Source of the DNA: Stutzerimonas stutzeri
GTDB taxonomy: Bacteria > Pseudomonadota > Gammaproteobacteria > Pseudomonadales > Pseudomonadaceae
Direction: 5' to 3'
Length of the DNA: 64,000 bases
Assembly: GCF_019090095.1 (NCBI RefSeq)
Contig: NZ_JAGQFP010000002.1
Coordinates: forward strand, 1,984,001-2,048,000
In this document: positions 1 through 7,405 of the stretch, one piece after another
Layout: each line of letters starts with the position of its first letter
Numbering within the stretch: position 1 is the first letter of the stretch
The notes under the pieces: generated by a model
What the model was told of the DNA's origin: nothing
Databases searched by the model: none
What the model saw: only the letters and a program-made list of their open reading frames with translations
Made by a program: the position numbers and the translations under genes

Positions 1-1
1 T

Positions 2-307
2 GCCGAAGCGTTTCTGCAGTTGAAGACGCTGGGTATTCTTCTGCTGGGCATGGTTGCCTTCTGCTGCGGTACCGCCGCTGGCGTGCTCATGGCCAAGGTA
101 ATGAACGTGTTCAGTTCGAACAAGATCAACCCCTTGATCGGATCGGCAGGTGTATCGGCCGTGCCCATGGCAGCGCGTGTTTCGAACAAGGTCGGGCTGG
201 AGGCGAATCCGCATAACTTCCTGCTCATGCACGCCATGGGGCCGAACGTGGCCGGGGTGATCGGCTCGGCGGTCGCTGCAGGTATCTTGCTGAGCTTCGT
301 CGGTTAG
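2..307 (+). CDS. oadB: Sodium-translocating decarboxylase beta subunit, C-terminal fragment
   Basis: Only the C-terminal ~101 residues lie in the window; the reading frame is open to the left edge. The stretch is hydrophobic and ends with the membrane part typical of OadB/GcdB-type beta subunits, with the recognisable segments [18 protein letters not shown] and [20 protein letters not shown]. In this family the integral-membrane beta subunit couples decarboxylation of a biotin-bound carboxyl group to Na+ export; the alpha and gamma subunits would lie to the left. Which decarboxylase this is (oxaloacetate or another substrate) cannot be told from the fragment. A hairpin terminator follows 20 bases after the stop. 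Confidence 0.85.
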   Translation, partial: AEAFLQLKTLGILLLGMVAFCCGTAAGVLMAKVMNVFSSNKINPLIGSAGVSAVPMAARVSNKVGLEANPHNFLLMHAMGPNVAGVIGSAVAAGILLSFVG

Positions 308-327
308 AGCGCTGGTCGGCGGTAAGG

Positions 328-354
328 ACGCCCGCATCGATGAGATGCGGGCGT
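328..354 (+). terminator. Rho-independent-type hairpin after oadB
   Basis: Perfect 11-bp stem (ACGCCCGCATC / GATGCGGGCGT) around a GATGA loop, followed by TTC. The T tract is short, but its place just after the oadB stop fits a terminator. Confidence 0.7.
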
Positions 355-432
355 TTCAAGATAGCCAGCTCGGGGCTAGTGACTTCGCGGGGCCGTAGCG
401 GGGTAGATGGCTGCGTCTAGGGGTGGCTGAAC

Positions 433-465
433 GACCAACGCCCCGACTGTGTCGAGGCGTTGGTC
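433..465 (-). terminator. Hairpin downstream of amrZ
   Basis: A 10-bp stem GACCAACGCC / GGCGTTGGTC encloses a second 4-bp stem (CGAC/GTCG). It lies 24 bases beyond the amrZ stop on the minus strand and can be read from either side. There is no strong T tract on the minus strand, so termination efficiency is uncertain. Confidence 0.5.
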
Positions 466-489
466 CTATTCTGCAAGCGTCTAGAAGCG

Positions 490-816
490 TCAGTCTTCTT
501 CTTTTGCCGCTTCCGTATCCTGTGCGATCAACGCTATCAGAGCATTCTGCTGGCGATGGGCGAGCTGGCGGAAGCGCTGCAGCAATTCACGTTCGTGAAG
601 GGTCAGTTCCGGGCTGTCCAGGCGCATGGTCGAGTCGTCATCGAGTGCGCCCTCTTGAAGCAGGCTCTGCTCCAGGCGAGCAATGATTTCAGAGTTCATG
701 CTGCGATGATGATTGCGTGCAACTTCAGCGATACGCTCACGCATTCCGTCTGGTAGCCGAACCACGAATTTGTCAGCCGTGCGGCTGGAGTAAACTGCCT
801 GCTTCATAGGGCGCAT
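490..816 (-). CDS. amrZ: Ribbon-helix-helix transcription regulator AmrZ (AlgZ)
   Basis: 108 residues, the length of P. aeruginosa AmrZ. The N-terminal arm and beta strand [20 protein letters not shown] followed by [17 protein letters not shown] form the Arc/MetJ-type ribbon-helix-helix DNA-binding domain. The C-terminal half ([20 protein letters not shown] onward) is the tetramerisation region known from the family. In Pseudomonas AmrZ activates alginate and twitching genes, represses flagellar regulators and c-di-GMP genes, and represses itself. Its location near the flagellar cluster fits this role. Upstream I see an AlgU-like promoter, a sigma-70-like promoter and a possible AmrZ operator, each annotated separately. 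Identification by family resemblance is strong. Confidence 0.95.
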   Translation of the reverse strand: MRPMKQAVYSSRTADKFVVRLPDGMRERIAEVARNHHRSMNSEIIARLEQSLLQEGALDDDSTMRLDSPELTLHERELLQRFRQLAHRQQNALIALIAQDTEAAKEED

Positions 817-846
817 ATTAAACCGGTTAGTCAGGTGGGCGATGGT

Positions 847-857
847 GGCTTATTGCC
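847..857 (-). promoter_or_regulatory. Possible AmrZ operator (autoregulation)
   Basis: On the minus strand the sequence is GGCAATAAGCC, a GGC-N5-GCC element resembling AmrZ sites as I recall them (GGCA-rich half site with a GCC partner). It lies immediately after the predicted start of transcription from the AlgU-like promoter, a suitable place for autorepression. Inference from sequence resemblance only. Confidence 0.35.
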
Positions 858-871
858 GTTCTAGTCACCGG

Positions 872-898
872 TCAGACACCAAACAGCACTAGCTGTTC
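872..898 (-). promoter_or_regulatory. AlgU (sigma-22)-like promoter of amrZ
   Basis: On the minus strand: GAACAG, a 16-base spacer, then TCTGA. The AlgU consensus is GAACTT-N16/17-TCTGA, so the -10 is perfect and the -35 matches 4 of 6. The P. aeruginosa amrZ (algZ) gene is known to depend on AlgT/AlgU, which supports this assignment. Confidence 0.6.
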
Positions 899-939
899 CA
901 CGACCCGTGAAAAAGATGCAAGACGGCTTAATGACGCCA

Positions 940-967
940 ATTATACGACGATTAAAGGCCGCGTAAA
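940..967 (-). promoter_or_regulatory. Sigma-70-like promoter upstream of amrZ
   Basis: On the minus strand: TTTACG (4/6 to -35), 16-base spacer, TATAAT (perfect -10). It would give a leader of about 115 bases before amrZ and provide AlgU-independent basal expression. Confidence 0.5.
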
Positions 968-1032
968 GCGCTGCGTGGTGGCATTTAGCCTTTACTGTGA
1001 CCTGCCGCCGATCTACACCAGAAAAAGCGCGC

Positions 1033-1215
1033 TCATCGCAGGATCGGGTCGAATTTGATGCGCCGCCCCATCACCAGCGAGACGAGGAAAAGCGTGCTGA
1101 ACAGCGCCGTGCCGCATTCGGCGACGGCTTCCCATGTCTCTGTCAGCTCTGCACCAAAACTCAACGTGCCACAGGCGACACTGAGCATCACGAACAGGTA
1201 ACCATAGATAGACAT
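1033..1215 (-). CDS. Small hydrophobic protein of unknown function
   Basis: 60 residues. The ATG is preceded by GGAGAAACCAA, a good ribosome binding site, which supports it as a real gene. Two hydrophobic stretches (about residues 5-20 and 36-50) suggest a two-pass inner-membrane protein with a basic tail ending MGRRIKFDPILR. I do not recognise the family. The neighbouring small ORF at 1255-1455 has the same orientation, 39 bases upstream, so the two may be co-transcribed. Confidence 0.55.
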   Translation of the reverse strand: MSIYGYLFVMLSVACGTLSFGAELTETWEAVAECGTALFSTLFLVSLVMGRRIKFDPILR

Positions 1216-1254
1216 TTGGTTTCTCCGCTGAAGTTATGGTTACAACGCTGGGCG

Positions 1255-1455
1255 TCAGAATACCCAGCGCTTGGCTTGTGCTGGTCGGGTTATTTCACTA
1301 CTGATGGTCTGTGCCTGTACCGCAAGCGGTTGGGCAGCGACCTGATGGGCGCTCGCAGGCGGAGTAGGGGAGATTGTTGTGTTCATGTTGTCCGGCAGCT
1401 GTGAGGCAATCGCTGCCAGAACCGCAGTACTGAATAGGTAGGCCGGGCGTAACAT
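1255..1455 (-). CDS. Small secreted or periplasmic protein of unknown function
   Basis: 66 residues if it starts at the ATG at 1455, chosen because GGAGACGCTC directly precedes it; an upstream ATG at 1521 has no such site. The N-terminus MLRPAYLFSTAVLAAIASQL resembles a signal peptide or a single membrane anchor; the rest is low in hydrophobicity and rich in Pro, Ala and Gln. I do not recognise the family. It could be translated with the small membrane protein that follows at 1033-1215. Confidence 0.5.
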   Translation of the reverse strand: MLRPAYLFSTAVLAAIASQLPDNMNTTISPTPPASAHQVAAQPLAVQAQTISSEITRPAQAKRWVF

Positions 1456-1663
1456 GAGCGTCTCCTTCGCATGATTTGTCAGAAGACTTAAGCATTCCGC
1501 ATGCCAATTTTTTGAAAACAAAAATGCTTTATAATCAATGACTTACGCTTTTGTCGAATACTCCGTTCGTGCGCAATGCCTGATTGTATATTTTAGATTC
1601 GTGCAAAATGCATTGCTTGCGCGAGCGTTCAAGCCGATGGGCGGAGGCCCAGGTCGAAGCGGC

Positions 1664-1692
1664 ATGACAAATAGGCCAAGGCTCGCTAACAT
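1664..1692 (+). promoter_or_regulatory. Sigma-70-like promoter of tRNA-Arg
   Basis: ATGACA (5/6 to -35), 17-base spacer, TAACAT (4/6 to -10), followed by the GC-rich stretch GCTGCCGC before the tRNA start. The GC-rich discriminator is typical of stringently controlled stable-RNA promoters. The predicted transcription start lies about 9 bases before the mature tRNA. Confidence 0.5.
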
Positions 1693-1707
1693 GCTGCCGC
1701 CTCATGC

Positions 1708-1784
1708 GTCCCAGTAGCTCAATTGGATAGAGCATCCCCCTCCTAAGGGGAAGGTTGTGAGTTCGAACCTCGCCTGGGACGCCA
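1708..1784 (+). tRNA. tRNA-Arg (anticodon CCT)
   Basis: 77 bases with a complete cloverleaf. The acceptor stem GTCCCAG/CTGGGAC is perfect; the D arm is GCTC...GAGC; the anticodon arm TCCCC-CTCCTAA-GGGGA gives anticodon CCT, reading AGG codons; the T arm contains GTTCGAACC. A CCA end is encoded. A single copy is seen, with no evidence of an element integrated at its 3' end. Confidence 0.97.
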
Positions 1785-1922
1785 TCTATTCGCTGTCGCA
1801 GAGTGGCTGCCATTGGCACGCGGCCAGTCTCCGGCCGTTTCGCGTGCTAGCGAAAGCCGTTCACGTTGGTCAGACAGTGATGGGCGAAGCGCAATGGCTT
1901 CGCGAGACTCTTGCGGGGCGTA

Positions 1923-2672
1923 TCAGCTAAAACGATCGCCTGCCTGATCGCGTCGTGCTTCCCGCTGCAGCTGATAAACGAATCGCTCGATCTGTCGTTG
2001 CGTCAGTCCGCTGATGCGGTGAAAGCGCATGCCGCAGAATGTCGTGTCGAGCTTTTCATCGAAGATTACGTGGCGTAGTTCGGCTGCGGTTGTGACCGTG
2101 CCGAATGGTAGCTTCGCAGAAAGAGCCTCGTAGACTCGGCCTGGTTGCAGTCCGCTTTGTACATCGCCCTGGAAGCTCAATTTACAGCCGGTCGCGGACA
2201 TATCCAGCACCTTGCCCTGAAGGGGCTGCCTGATCGTCTTCCCACCGAGTTCAACGGCGATCGATTGGCCTGTCAGCTGGGCGCGATAAGCGTTGCGGCG
2301 CTGGTGATAGATGATCTCATCAGGCAGCGGCGCCCAGTAGCAGCGGGCATCGTCCAGCTCACCCAGATGCACAGGATGGCTGTTTTTCCAGGCGATACGA
2401 ACGCCTTCGTAATAGCCTTCGACCTGAAAGGATTCGCCAGCCGCCATCAGCCGCTCGCCGTCGGTGGGTATGAGTTCGTCCAGCGCGATCCAGCCCTTCT
2501 CGCGGTTTATCTCTACCAGATAGGTTTGGTATCGCTGGTTGCGGTCGGTGAAGCGCACCATCAGCGGAATGTGATTGTCCAGCAGAACGCGCAGGTTCGC
2601 CTGGACTTCCGCTACTGTCTTCAGGGTCTGGGGAGGCTGCGGGCCTTCATCTTCAGCAAAGCGACTGGACAC
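1923..2672 (-). CDS. flgZ: PilZ-domain flagellar brake protein (YcgR/FlgZ)
   Basis: 249 residues from a GTG start. The N-terminal YcgR-type domain (about residues 15-120) is followed by a PilZ domain whose c-di-GMP-binding elements are visible: QRRNAYR (RxxxR) and DMSATGC (D/NxSxxG). In this family c-di-GMP binding lets the protein interact with the stator/motor and slow swimming; the Pseudomonas name is FlgZ. It is the last gene of a flgM-flgN-flgZ run, 72 bases after flgN, and is probably read from the FliA promoter ahead of flgM, so the brake would be made late with the flagellum. Confidence 0.9.
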   Translation of the reverse strand: MSSRFAEDEGPQPPQTLKTVAEVQANLRVLLDNHIPLMVRFTDRNQRYQTYLVEINREKGWIALDELIPTDGERLMAAGESFQVEGYYEGVRIAWKNSHPVHLGELDDARCYWAPLPDEIIYHQRRNAYRAQLTGQSIAVELGGKTIRQPLQGKVLDMSATGCKLSFQGDVQSGLQPGRVYEALSAKLPFGTVTTAAELRHVIFDEKLDTTFCGMRFHRISGLTQRQIERFVYQLQREARRDQAGDRFS

Positions 2673-2744
2673 TTATCTCTGCTCTCCGGCATATAACGAC
2701 GTCGGCCGCATAATAGCATTTTGATGTTATTGGGCGTGTATGCG

Positions 2745-3215
2745 TCAGGCCTGGCTGAGTGGGCGATGGCTGGCGCTTCTGGCAGCGGCGCCTCTACGAT
2801 CATAAAGATCGGGGGTCTGGTTGCTGCCTTGCAGTACGCGCAACATGCTTCCGACCGCGCTCTGGTTGGCGCGAATCAACTTTCCGTTGCGCTCGTTGGC
2901 GCTCCGGCAGGCCTCGAGAACCTGATCCAGCTGATCCGCTTGGGCGAGAATTTGCTCGCCTTGCGCTGAGCGTGCAGCAAATGCCGCCAAACCGTTCCGG
3001 TCGGCACTCAACTGGGCATGGGCAAGTATCTGGGTGCGCCGAGAACCGTGCTGGCCCAGCAGCGCCAGAAGCGTCTGCTTTTGGGTGAGCAGCTGTTCGA
3101 GCCCGGCGAGGTTGCGCTCAGCGAGTGCCTGGTACTCGGCATTGGTGAGCTCAAGAAGTTTTCCGGCAATGTCGATATCGTCGGTGAGCTGCTGAAGCAC
3201 TTCGGTGTCTTGCAT
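2745..3215 (-). CDS. flgN: Flagellar export chaperone FlgN
   Basis: 156 residues, the usual length for FlgN. It is almost entirely predicted helix and coiled coil (for example LLELTNAEYQALAERNLAGL), with no membrane segment. FlgN keeps the hook-filament junction proteins FlgK and FlgL unfolded for type III export; both are encoded in this window at 14197-17498. It lies between flgM (48 bases upstream) and flgZ, forming a late flagellar operon. The assignment rests on family resemblance and the conserved flgM-flgN order. Confidence 0.9.
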   Translation of the reverse strand: MQDTEVLQQLTDDIDIAGKLLELTNAEYQALAERNLAGLEQLLTQKQTLLALLGQHGSRRTQILAHAQLSADRNGLAAFAARSAQGEQILAQADQLDQVLEACRSANERNGKLIRANQSAVGSMLRVLQGSNQTPDLYDRRGAAARSASHRPLSQA

Positions 3216-3263
3216 AGTGGCCTCTAACGCGCCGACGCCTGGCTACTACCCGCTGGCAAAGGC

Positions 3264-3593
3264 TTAGCGCTGATTTTCAAAAGCGAGCAGCTTGGACGCC
3301 ACGCGCTGACTGTCTACCTGATAGCTGCCATCGGCGATGGCCTGCTTGATCTGCGCCACGCGCTCCTGGTCGACCGCAGGCTCCTGGCTCAGCTGCTGTG
3401 CCGTTTGCTGCAAGCGCTGCGCCTGTGGGCTGAGTTGGACGCTCTCGCCAGCTACTGCTGCGCCGCCAGTGCTCTTCGCGGTCTCAGCGGGAGCTTGCTG
3501 AGCGGCTGGGCGTTCGCTGTTCTGGACGCTGCTGCTGCGCCCGCTATTGGGTGAATTGACGGCGCTATTGGGCCGGTTGAAATCGATAGCCAT
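3264..3593 (-). CDS. flgM: Anti-sigma-28 factor FlgM
   Basis: 109 residues, slightly longer than the usual ~100, with a low-complexity Ser/Asn/Pro/Ala-rich N-terminal half (intrinsically disordered in the family). The conserved C-terminal FliA-binding region runs [20 protein letters not shown] to ASKLLAFE. FlgM holds FliA inactive until the hook is complete and it is exported through the flagellum. A near-perfect FliA promoter lies 37 bases upstream, giving the expected autogenous loop, and flgN follows in the same operon. Confidence 0.95.
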   Translation of the reverse strand: MAIDFNRPNSAVNSPNSGRSSSVQNSERPAAQQAPAETAKSTGGAAVAGESVQLSPQAQRLQQTAQQLSQEPAVDQERVAQIKQAIADGSYQVDSQRVASKLLAFENQR

Positions 3594-3629
3594 GATCGAA
3601 ACCTCGAATAAGTCAGGACGCTTGCCTGC

Positions 3630-3656
3630 TTTTCGGCAAATCCTAAAAAAACTTTA
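3630..3656 (-). promoter_or_regulatory. FliA (sigma-28) promoter of flgM
   Basis: On the minus strand: TAAAGTTT, an 11-base spacer, then GCCGAAAA. The consensus is TAAAGTTT-N11-GCCGATAA, so only one position differs. It directs transcription into flgM, flgN and flgZ. Confidence 0.9.
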
Positions 3657-3698
3657 GTCTTTTTTCGGCCGATGGCTGCGTCGTCGCGCTTCATGCGC

Positions 3699-4451
3699 TT
3701 ACATGGCGACTTCCACCTGGCCGGGGCCTGTCACTCGGGCCTTGATCGTTCGCCCAGAACCTTGGTTTTTGACCCGGATCTGGCTACCGAGTGCGCCATC
3801 GGACAAGGCCTCGCCGGGCATTCTCACATTTATCGTCGGATTTTTCGCGCTGATTACCACTTGATCGCCTTTGCGGACCACTTCGGCAGCGGAGATATAC
3901 GTCGGAGGCAGCACTTGATCGGGCAGGGCGCTGCGAGTCACTTTATTACCGAGTACCTGATCGAACGCAGTCATGTAGCCTTGAGTCAGCAATCCCACAT
4001 CGCGTTCTGCAAGCGTGACATCGGCTTGTTCGATGACGCTTTCGCGAGCCAGCGGACGCCGAGCGACGATCACTTCGCGGAACAAATGAACCTGAGCAGG
4101 AACGAAAACGGACCATGGCGTGGAACCCTCGCAGCTGACTCGTACGGTCGCGCGGCCGACGGGCTGCGCCGGGCTCTCCAGCTTGGCCGACAGCGGCTCG
4201 TCACAGTCGGCCAGACGCAGGCGGGGATCGAGGCGGTTGACTTCGATTTCGTAGCGGGCCTGGATTTGGCTACGCTGCAAATAGTCATTCACCTCGCGCT
4301 CAAGAAAGTCTCGGGTCGCGTCGATAAGCTGTTCAGGTCGTGTCACGCTTGCCGAGTCAGCGAACGGGCTCAGCCCACACAAGGCCGGTAATAGGAACGC
4401 ATGGCAGATTGCCTTGCAGGGATGCCGGAAAAAAGTCATTTGTTTGCTCAT
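3699..4451 (-). CDS. flgA: Flagellar P-ring assembly chaperone FlgA
   Basis: 250 residues from ATG 4451, or 246 from ATG 4439. A signal peptide (hydrophobic stretch around AFLLPALCGL, cleavage near SASV) fits its periplasmic role. The middle contains RYEIEVNRLDPRLRLADC and the C-terminal SAF/FlgA domain has VEVAM at its end. FlgA assists polymerisation of FlgI into the P ring. It is divergent from cheV. A sigma-54 promoter sits so close upstream (4463-4478) that the transcript would begin at about 4452-4453, which makes ATG 4451 almost leaderless and favours 4439 or a later start; I keep the longer frame and mark the start as open. Confidence 0.9.
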   Translation of the reverse strand: MSKQMTFFRHPCKAICHAFLLPALCGLSPFADSASVTRPEQLIDATRDFLEREVNDYLQRSQIQARYEIEVNRLDPRLRLADCDEPLSAKLESPAQPVGRATVRVSCEGSTPWSVFVPAQVHLFREVIVARRPLARESVIEQADVTLAERDVGLLTQGYMTAFDQVLGNKVTRSALPDQVLPPTYISAAEVVRKGDQVVISAKNPTINVRMPGEALSDGALGSQIRVKNQGSGRTIKARVTGPGQVEVAM

Positions 4452-4462
4452 GTCATGGCCTA

Positions 4463-4478
4463 AGCAAGGCGCGTGCCG
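4463..4478 (-). promoter_or_regulatory. Sigma-54 (RpoN) promoter of flgA
   Basis: On the minus strand: CGGCACGCGCCTTGCT. The invariant GG and GC are 10 bases apart and the match to TGGCACG-N4-TTGCT is complete except for the first base. RpoN control, with FleQ as activator, is established for early and middle flagellar operons in Pseudomonas. Confidence 0.75.
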
Positions 4479-4531
4479 TCAGGCCCGGCTTCATGACTCG
4501 ACTACCATTTTGCAAGCGAGAGGAAACTGGC

Positions 4532-5464
4532 ATGGCCGGTATATTGGATTCGGTTAACCAGCGCACACAGCTGGTGGGACAGAATCGTTTGGAACTGTTG
4601 TTGTTCCGGTTGGATGGAAAGCAGCTCTACGGCATCAATGTCTTCAAGGTCAAAGAAGTGCTGCAGTGCCCACGGCTAACCATCATGCCTCGGTCCAGTC
4701 CGGTCGTTCGGGGCGTTGCGAACATCCGCGGCAATACGCTCTCGATCCTCGACCTTTCGCTCGCCACCGGTAAACAGGCGCTTGGTGATCTGCCAAACAG
4801 CTTCGCCATCATCGTGGAGTACAACACCAAGGTCCTTGGCTTTCTCGTGCGTTCGGTCGAGCGGATCGTCAACATGAACTGGGAGGCGATCCTGCCGCCG
4901 CCCAAGGGCGTTGGTCATGATCACTACCTGACCGCCGTGACCCATGTCGACGGGCAAATGGTCGAAATCATCGACGTGGAGAAAGTGCTTGCCGAGGTGG
5001 CGCCGGTATCCGAGCAACTCTCGGTGGGCATTTCTGATGAGGAAACCACCAGCAAAGCCTCCACCAGTCGTGTGTTGATCGTGGACGACTCGTCCGTTGC
5101 GCGAAAGCAGATTATTCGTTGTCTACAGAATCTGGGCATCGAAGTGGTAGCCCAGAATGATGGGCGTCAAGCGTTGAATTATCTCCGCTCCCTGGTGGCC
5201 GAAGGTAAAACGCCATCCCAGGAATTCGTCATGATGATTTCCGATATCGAGATGCCGGAAATGGATGGCTATACATTAACGACCGAGGTGCGTCAGGATC
5301 CCGTCATGCGTGATATGCACATTCTGCTGCATACTTCCCTTTCCGGCGTGTTCAACCAGAGCATGGTCAAGCGTGTCGGTGCGGACGATTTTCTCGCGAA
5401 GTTTCAGGCCGATGAGCTGGCCAACCGTGTGATAGAGCGAATCCGGACAACGGATAGAAAATGA
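4532..5464 (+). CDS. cheV: Chemotaxis coupling protein CheV (CheW-receiver fusion)
   Basis: 310 residues from ATG 4532, chosen because GAGAGGAAAC precedes it; the frame is open further upstream without a better start. The N-terminal CheW-like domain (about residues 15-155) would link receptors to CheA. The C-terminal receiver domain has the acidic pair in VLIVDDSSVARKQ, the phosphate-accepting Asp in MMISDIEMPEMDGY and a conserved Thr/Ser and Lys further on. Phosphorylated CheV tunes receptor coupling and adaptation. It is followed by cheR 37 bases downstream; the pair sits between flgA and flgB, as in P. aeruginosa. Confidence 0.93.
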   Translation: MAGILDSVNQRTQLVGQNRLELLLFRLDGKQLYGINVFKVKEVLQCPRLTIMPRSSPVVRGVANIRGNTLSILDLSLATGKQALGDLPNSFAIIVEYNTKVLGFLVRSVERIVNMNWEAILPPPKGVGHDHYLTAVTHVDGQMVEIIDVEKVLAEVAPVSEQLSVGISDEETTSKASTSRVLIVDDSSVARKQIIRCLQNLGIEVVAQNDGRQALNYLRSLVAEGKTPSQEFVMMISDIEMPEMDGYTLTTEVRQDPVMRDMHILLHTSLSGVFNQSMVKRVGADDFLAKFQADELANRVIERIRTTDRK

Positions 5465-5501
5465 GGCTATGTCCTCTTAATACGACTGGTGGGCATTATT
5501 A

Positions 5502-6326
5502 GTGTCAGGCGATCCGGATTTCGATCAATTCCGAGTGTTCCTCGAGAAAACCTGCGGCATTCTGCTGGGTAACAACAAGCAATACCTTGTATCGAGCAGG
5601 CTGAACAAGCTCATGGAGCAGCAGGGGCTCAAGACCCTGGGCGACTTGGTCAGGAAGATTCAGGCGCAACCGCGAAGCGGTCTGAGGGAGCAGGTCGTCG
5701 ATGCGATGACCACTAACGAAACGCTCTGGTTTCGTGACACCTATCCGTTCGAAGTCATGAAAAGCCGTGTGTTGCCGGAGCTGCTCAAAACGGCGGCTGG
5801 GCAACGACTGCGCATCTGGTCGGCAGCCTGCTCGTCGGGGCAGGAGCCTTACTCGTTGTCGATGACCGTCGATGAGTATGAGCGCAACAGTCCCAGCCAG
5901 CCCAAACTGGCCGTTCAGATCGTTGCCACCGAGCTTTCCGGTGCGATGTTGGCGGCGAGCAAGGCGGCCGAGTACGACAGTCTGGCGATCGCACGGGGGC
6001 TGTCGAGCGATCGTTTGCAGCGCTATTTCGATGTCAAGACGCCGGGACGGTGGGTGGTCAAGCCCGCCATTCGCAGTCGCGTCGAATTCCGTGTCCAGAA
6101 TTTGCTGGATAGCTACGCCGTGCTGGGTAAGTTCGATGTGGTCTTTTGCCGGAACGTACTCATCTATTTTTCCGCGGATGTGAAAAAAGACATCCTCAAG
6201 CGTATTCACGCCACGCTGAAGCCTGGGGGGTATCTGTTCCTCGGTGCGTCCGAGGCCCTGAACGGGCTTCCGGAGCTTTACCAGATGGTGCAGTGCAGCC
6301 CGGGCATCATCTACAAAGCAAAGTAA
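5502..6326 (+). CDS. cheR: Chemotaxis protein methyltransferase CheR
   Basis: 274 residues from a GTG start (no ATG is available near the conserved N-terminus MSGDPDFDQFRVFL). The N-terminal helical CheR domain (about 1-75) is followed by the SAM-dependent methyltransferase domain with IWSAACSSGQEPYSL (SAM-binding loop) and VVFCRNVLIYF. It methylates glutamates of chemoreceptors, for example the MCP encoded at 60075. There is no TPR extension. It probably shares a transcript with cheV. Confidence 0.94.
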   Translation: MSGDPDFDQFRVFLEKTCGILLGNNKQYLVSSRLNKLMEQQGLKTLGDLVRKIQAQPRSGLREQVVDAMTTNETLWFRDTYPFEVMKSRVLPELLKTAAGQRLRIWSAACSSGQEPYSLSMTVDEYERNSPSQPKLAVQIVATELSGAMLAASKAAEYDSLAIARGLSSDRLQRYFDVKTPGRWVVKPAIRSRVEFRVQNLLDSYAVLGKFDVVFCRNVLIYFSADVKKDILKRIHATLKPGGYLFLGASEALNGLPELYQMVQCSPGIIYKAK

Positions 6327-6465
6327 TCTCCTCCCAGTCAGGCGCGGCAGAATTCTGTCGGCGGCCGGCCCAAAGCGGCAAAGCAGAGGGAAAAGCCTTG
6401 CCGCTTTTGACGCCTATCGATCGCTCTGATCAGAAAAACCTCGATATATCAGCGCTTTGCTAATG

Positions 6466-6481
6466 TGGCACGGCGTTTGCT
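6466..6481 (+). promoter_or_regulatory. Sigma-54 (RpoN) promoter of flgBCDE
   Basis: TGGCACGGCGTTTGCT is an exact match to the consensus TGGCACG-N4-TTGCT, with GG and GC separated by 10 bases. It lies 43 bases before the flgB start, so the leader would be about 30 bases. In P. aeruginosa this operon is driven by RpoN with the FleSR two-component system. Confidence 0.93.
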
Positions 6482-6524
6482 CATGCTTTGTCAGGCAGAC
6501 TTGTATCCGGCAGAGGTCCAGATC

Positions 6525-6929
6525 ATGAGCATCAGTTTCGACAAAGCGCTCGGCATTCACGAGAAGGCGCTCGGTTTCCGCGCCCAGCGCGCCGAGGTGC
6601 TGGCCAACAATATCGCTAACGCCGACACGCCCAACTACAAGGCGCGGGACCTGGATTTCAGTTCGGTCCTCGCCGCGCAGAGCAGCAAGAACCGCGGCGA
6701 CTTTGGCGTAACGCTGACCAGCAGCAAGCACATTGCTGCCGAAGGCATGGAGATCGCCGATCCCGGGTTGCGCTTTCGTACGCCGGCGCATGCTTCGCTG
6801 GATCAGAACACGGTCGATGCGCAGGTCGAGCAGGCCGCTTACGCCGAGAATGCCATCGATTTCCAGGCAAGCTTCACCTTGCTCAACAGTAAGTTCAGGG
6901 GGCTGATCGGCGCCCTGCGCGGCGAATAA
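6525..6929 (+). CDS. flgB: Flagellar proximal rod protein FlgB
   Basis: 134 residues from ATG 6525 (AGAGG nine bases upstream); the longer upstream frame overlaps the sigma-54 promoter and is not used. The N-terminal rod/hook signature is clear: EVLANNIANADTPNYKARD. FlgB forms the part of the rod next to the MS ring/export gate with FliE. It is the first gene of flgBCDE, with flgC starting 14 bases later. Confidence 0.96.
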   Translation: MSISFDKALGIHEKALGFRAQRAEVLANNIANADTPNYKARDLDFSSVLAAQSSKNRGDFGVTLTSSKHIAAEGMEIADPGLRFRTPAHASLDQNTVDAQVEQAAYAENAIDFQASFTLLNSKFRGLIGALRGE

Positions 6930-6943
6930 CAGGAGCGACCACC

Positions 6944-7387
6944 ATGTCCCTTGGCAACGTATTCAATATCGCCGGCAGCGGCATGAGCGCGCAGAGCACG
7001 CGCCTGAACACTATCTCCAGCAACATCGCCAACGCCGAAACGGTGTCGTCCAGTGTCGACCAGACCTATCGCGCTCGTCATCCGGTGTTCGCGACCATGC
7101 TGCAGCAGGCCAATGGACAGCCCGACCAGTCGCTGTTCGCCGATCAAGGCCAGGCGGGTGTGGGCGTCCAGGTGCTGGGCGTCGTCGAGGATCAAAGTGA
7201 GCTGCAGGCGCGTTACGAGCCGAATCATCCGGCGGCGAATGCCGAAGGCTACGTTTATTACCCCAACGTCAATGTCGTCGAAGAGATGGCCGACATGATT
7301 TCCGCAAGCCGTTCGTTCCAGACCAACGCTGAGTTGATGAACACAGCCAAGACCATGCTGCAGAAAGTTCTGACCCTGGGTCAGTAA
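6944..7387 (+). CDS. flgC: Flagellar proximal rod protein FlgC
   Basis: 147 residues, full length. The N-terminal heptad-rich rod motif LNTISSNIANAETVSS and the C-terminal NVVEEMADMISASRSFQTN-type helix, which pack together in the rod, are both present. It forms the proximal rod with FlgB and FlgF. It lies in flgBCDE, 18 bases before flgD. Confidence 0.97.
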   Translation: MSLGNVFNIAGSGMSAQSTRLNTISSNIANAETVSSSVDQTYRARHPVFATMLQQANGQPDQSLFADQGQAGVGVQVLGVVEDQSELQARYEPNHPAANAEGYVYYPNVNVVEEMADMISASRSFQTNAELMNTAKTMLQKVLTLGQ

Positions 7388-7405
7388 CCCTAACGAGAGA
7401 TAGCC

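Noticed and set aside
1528..1535. TATAAT/TATAAA element between the small ORF and tRNA-Arg
   Set aside because: It could serve either strand, but no -35 with proper spacing is convincing, and the tRNA has a better promoter at 1664-1692.
1708..1784. Integration site of a genomic island at tRNA-Arg
   Set aside because: I see no repeat of the tRNA 3' end and no integrase within the window.
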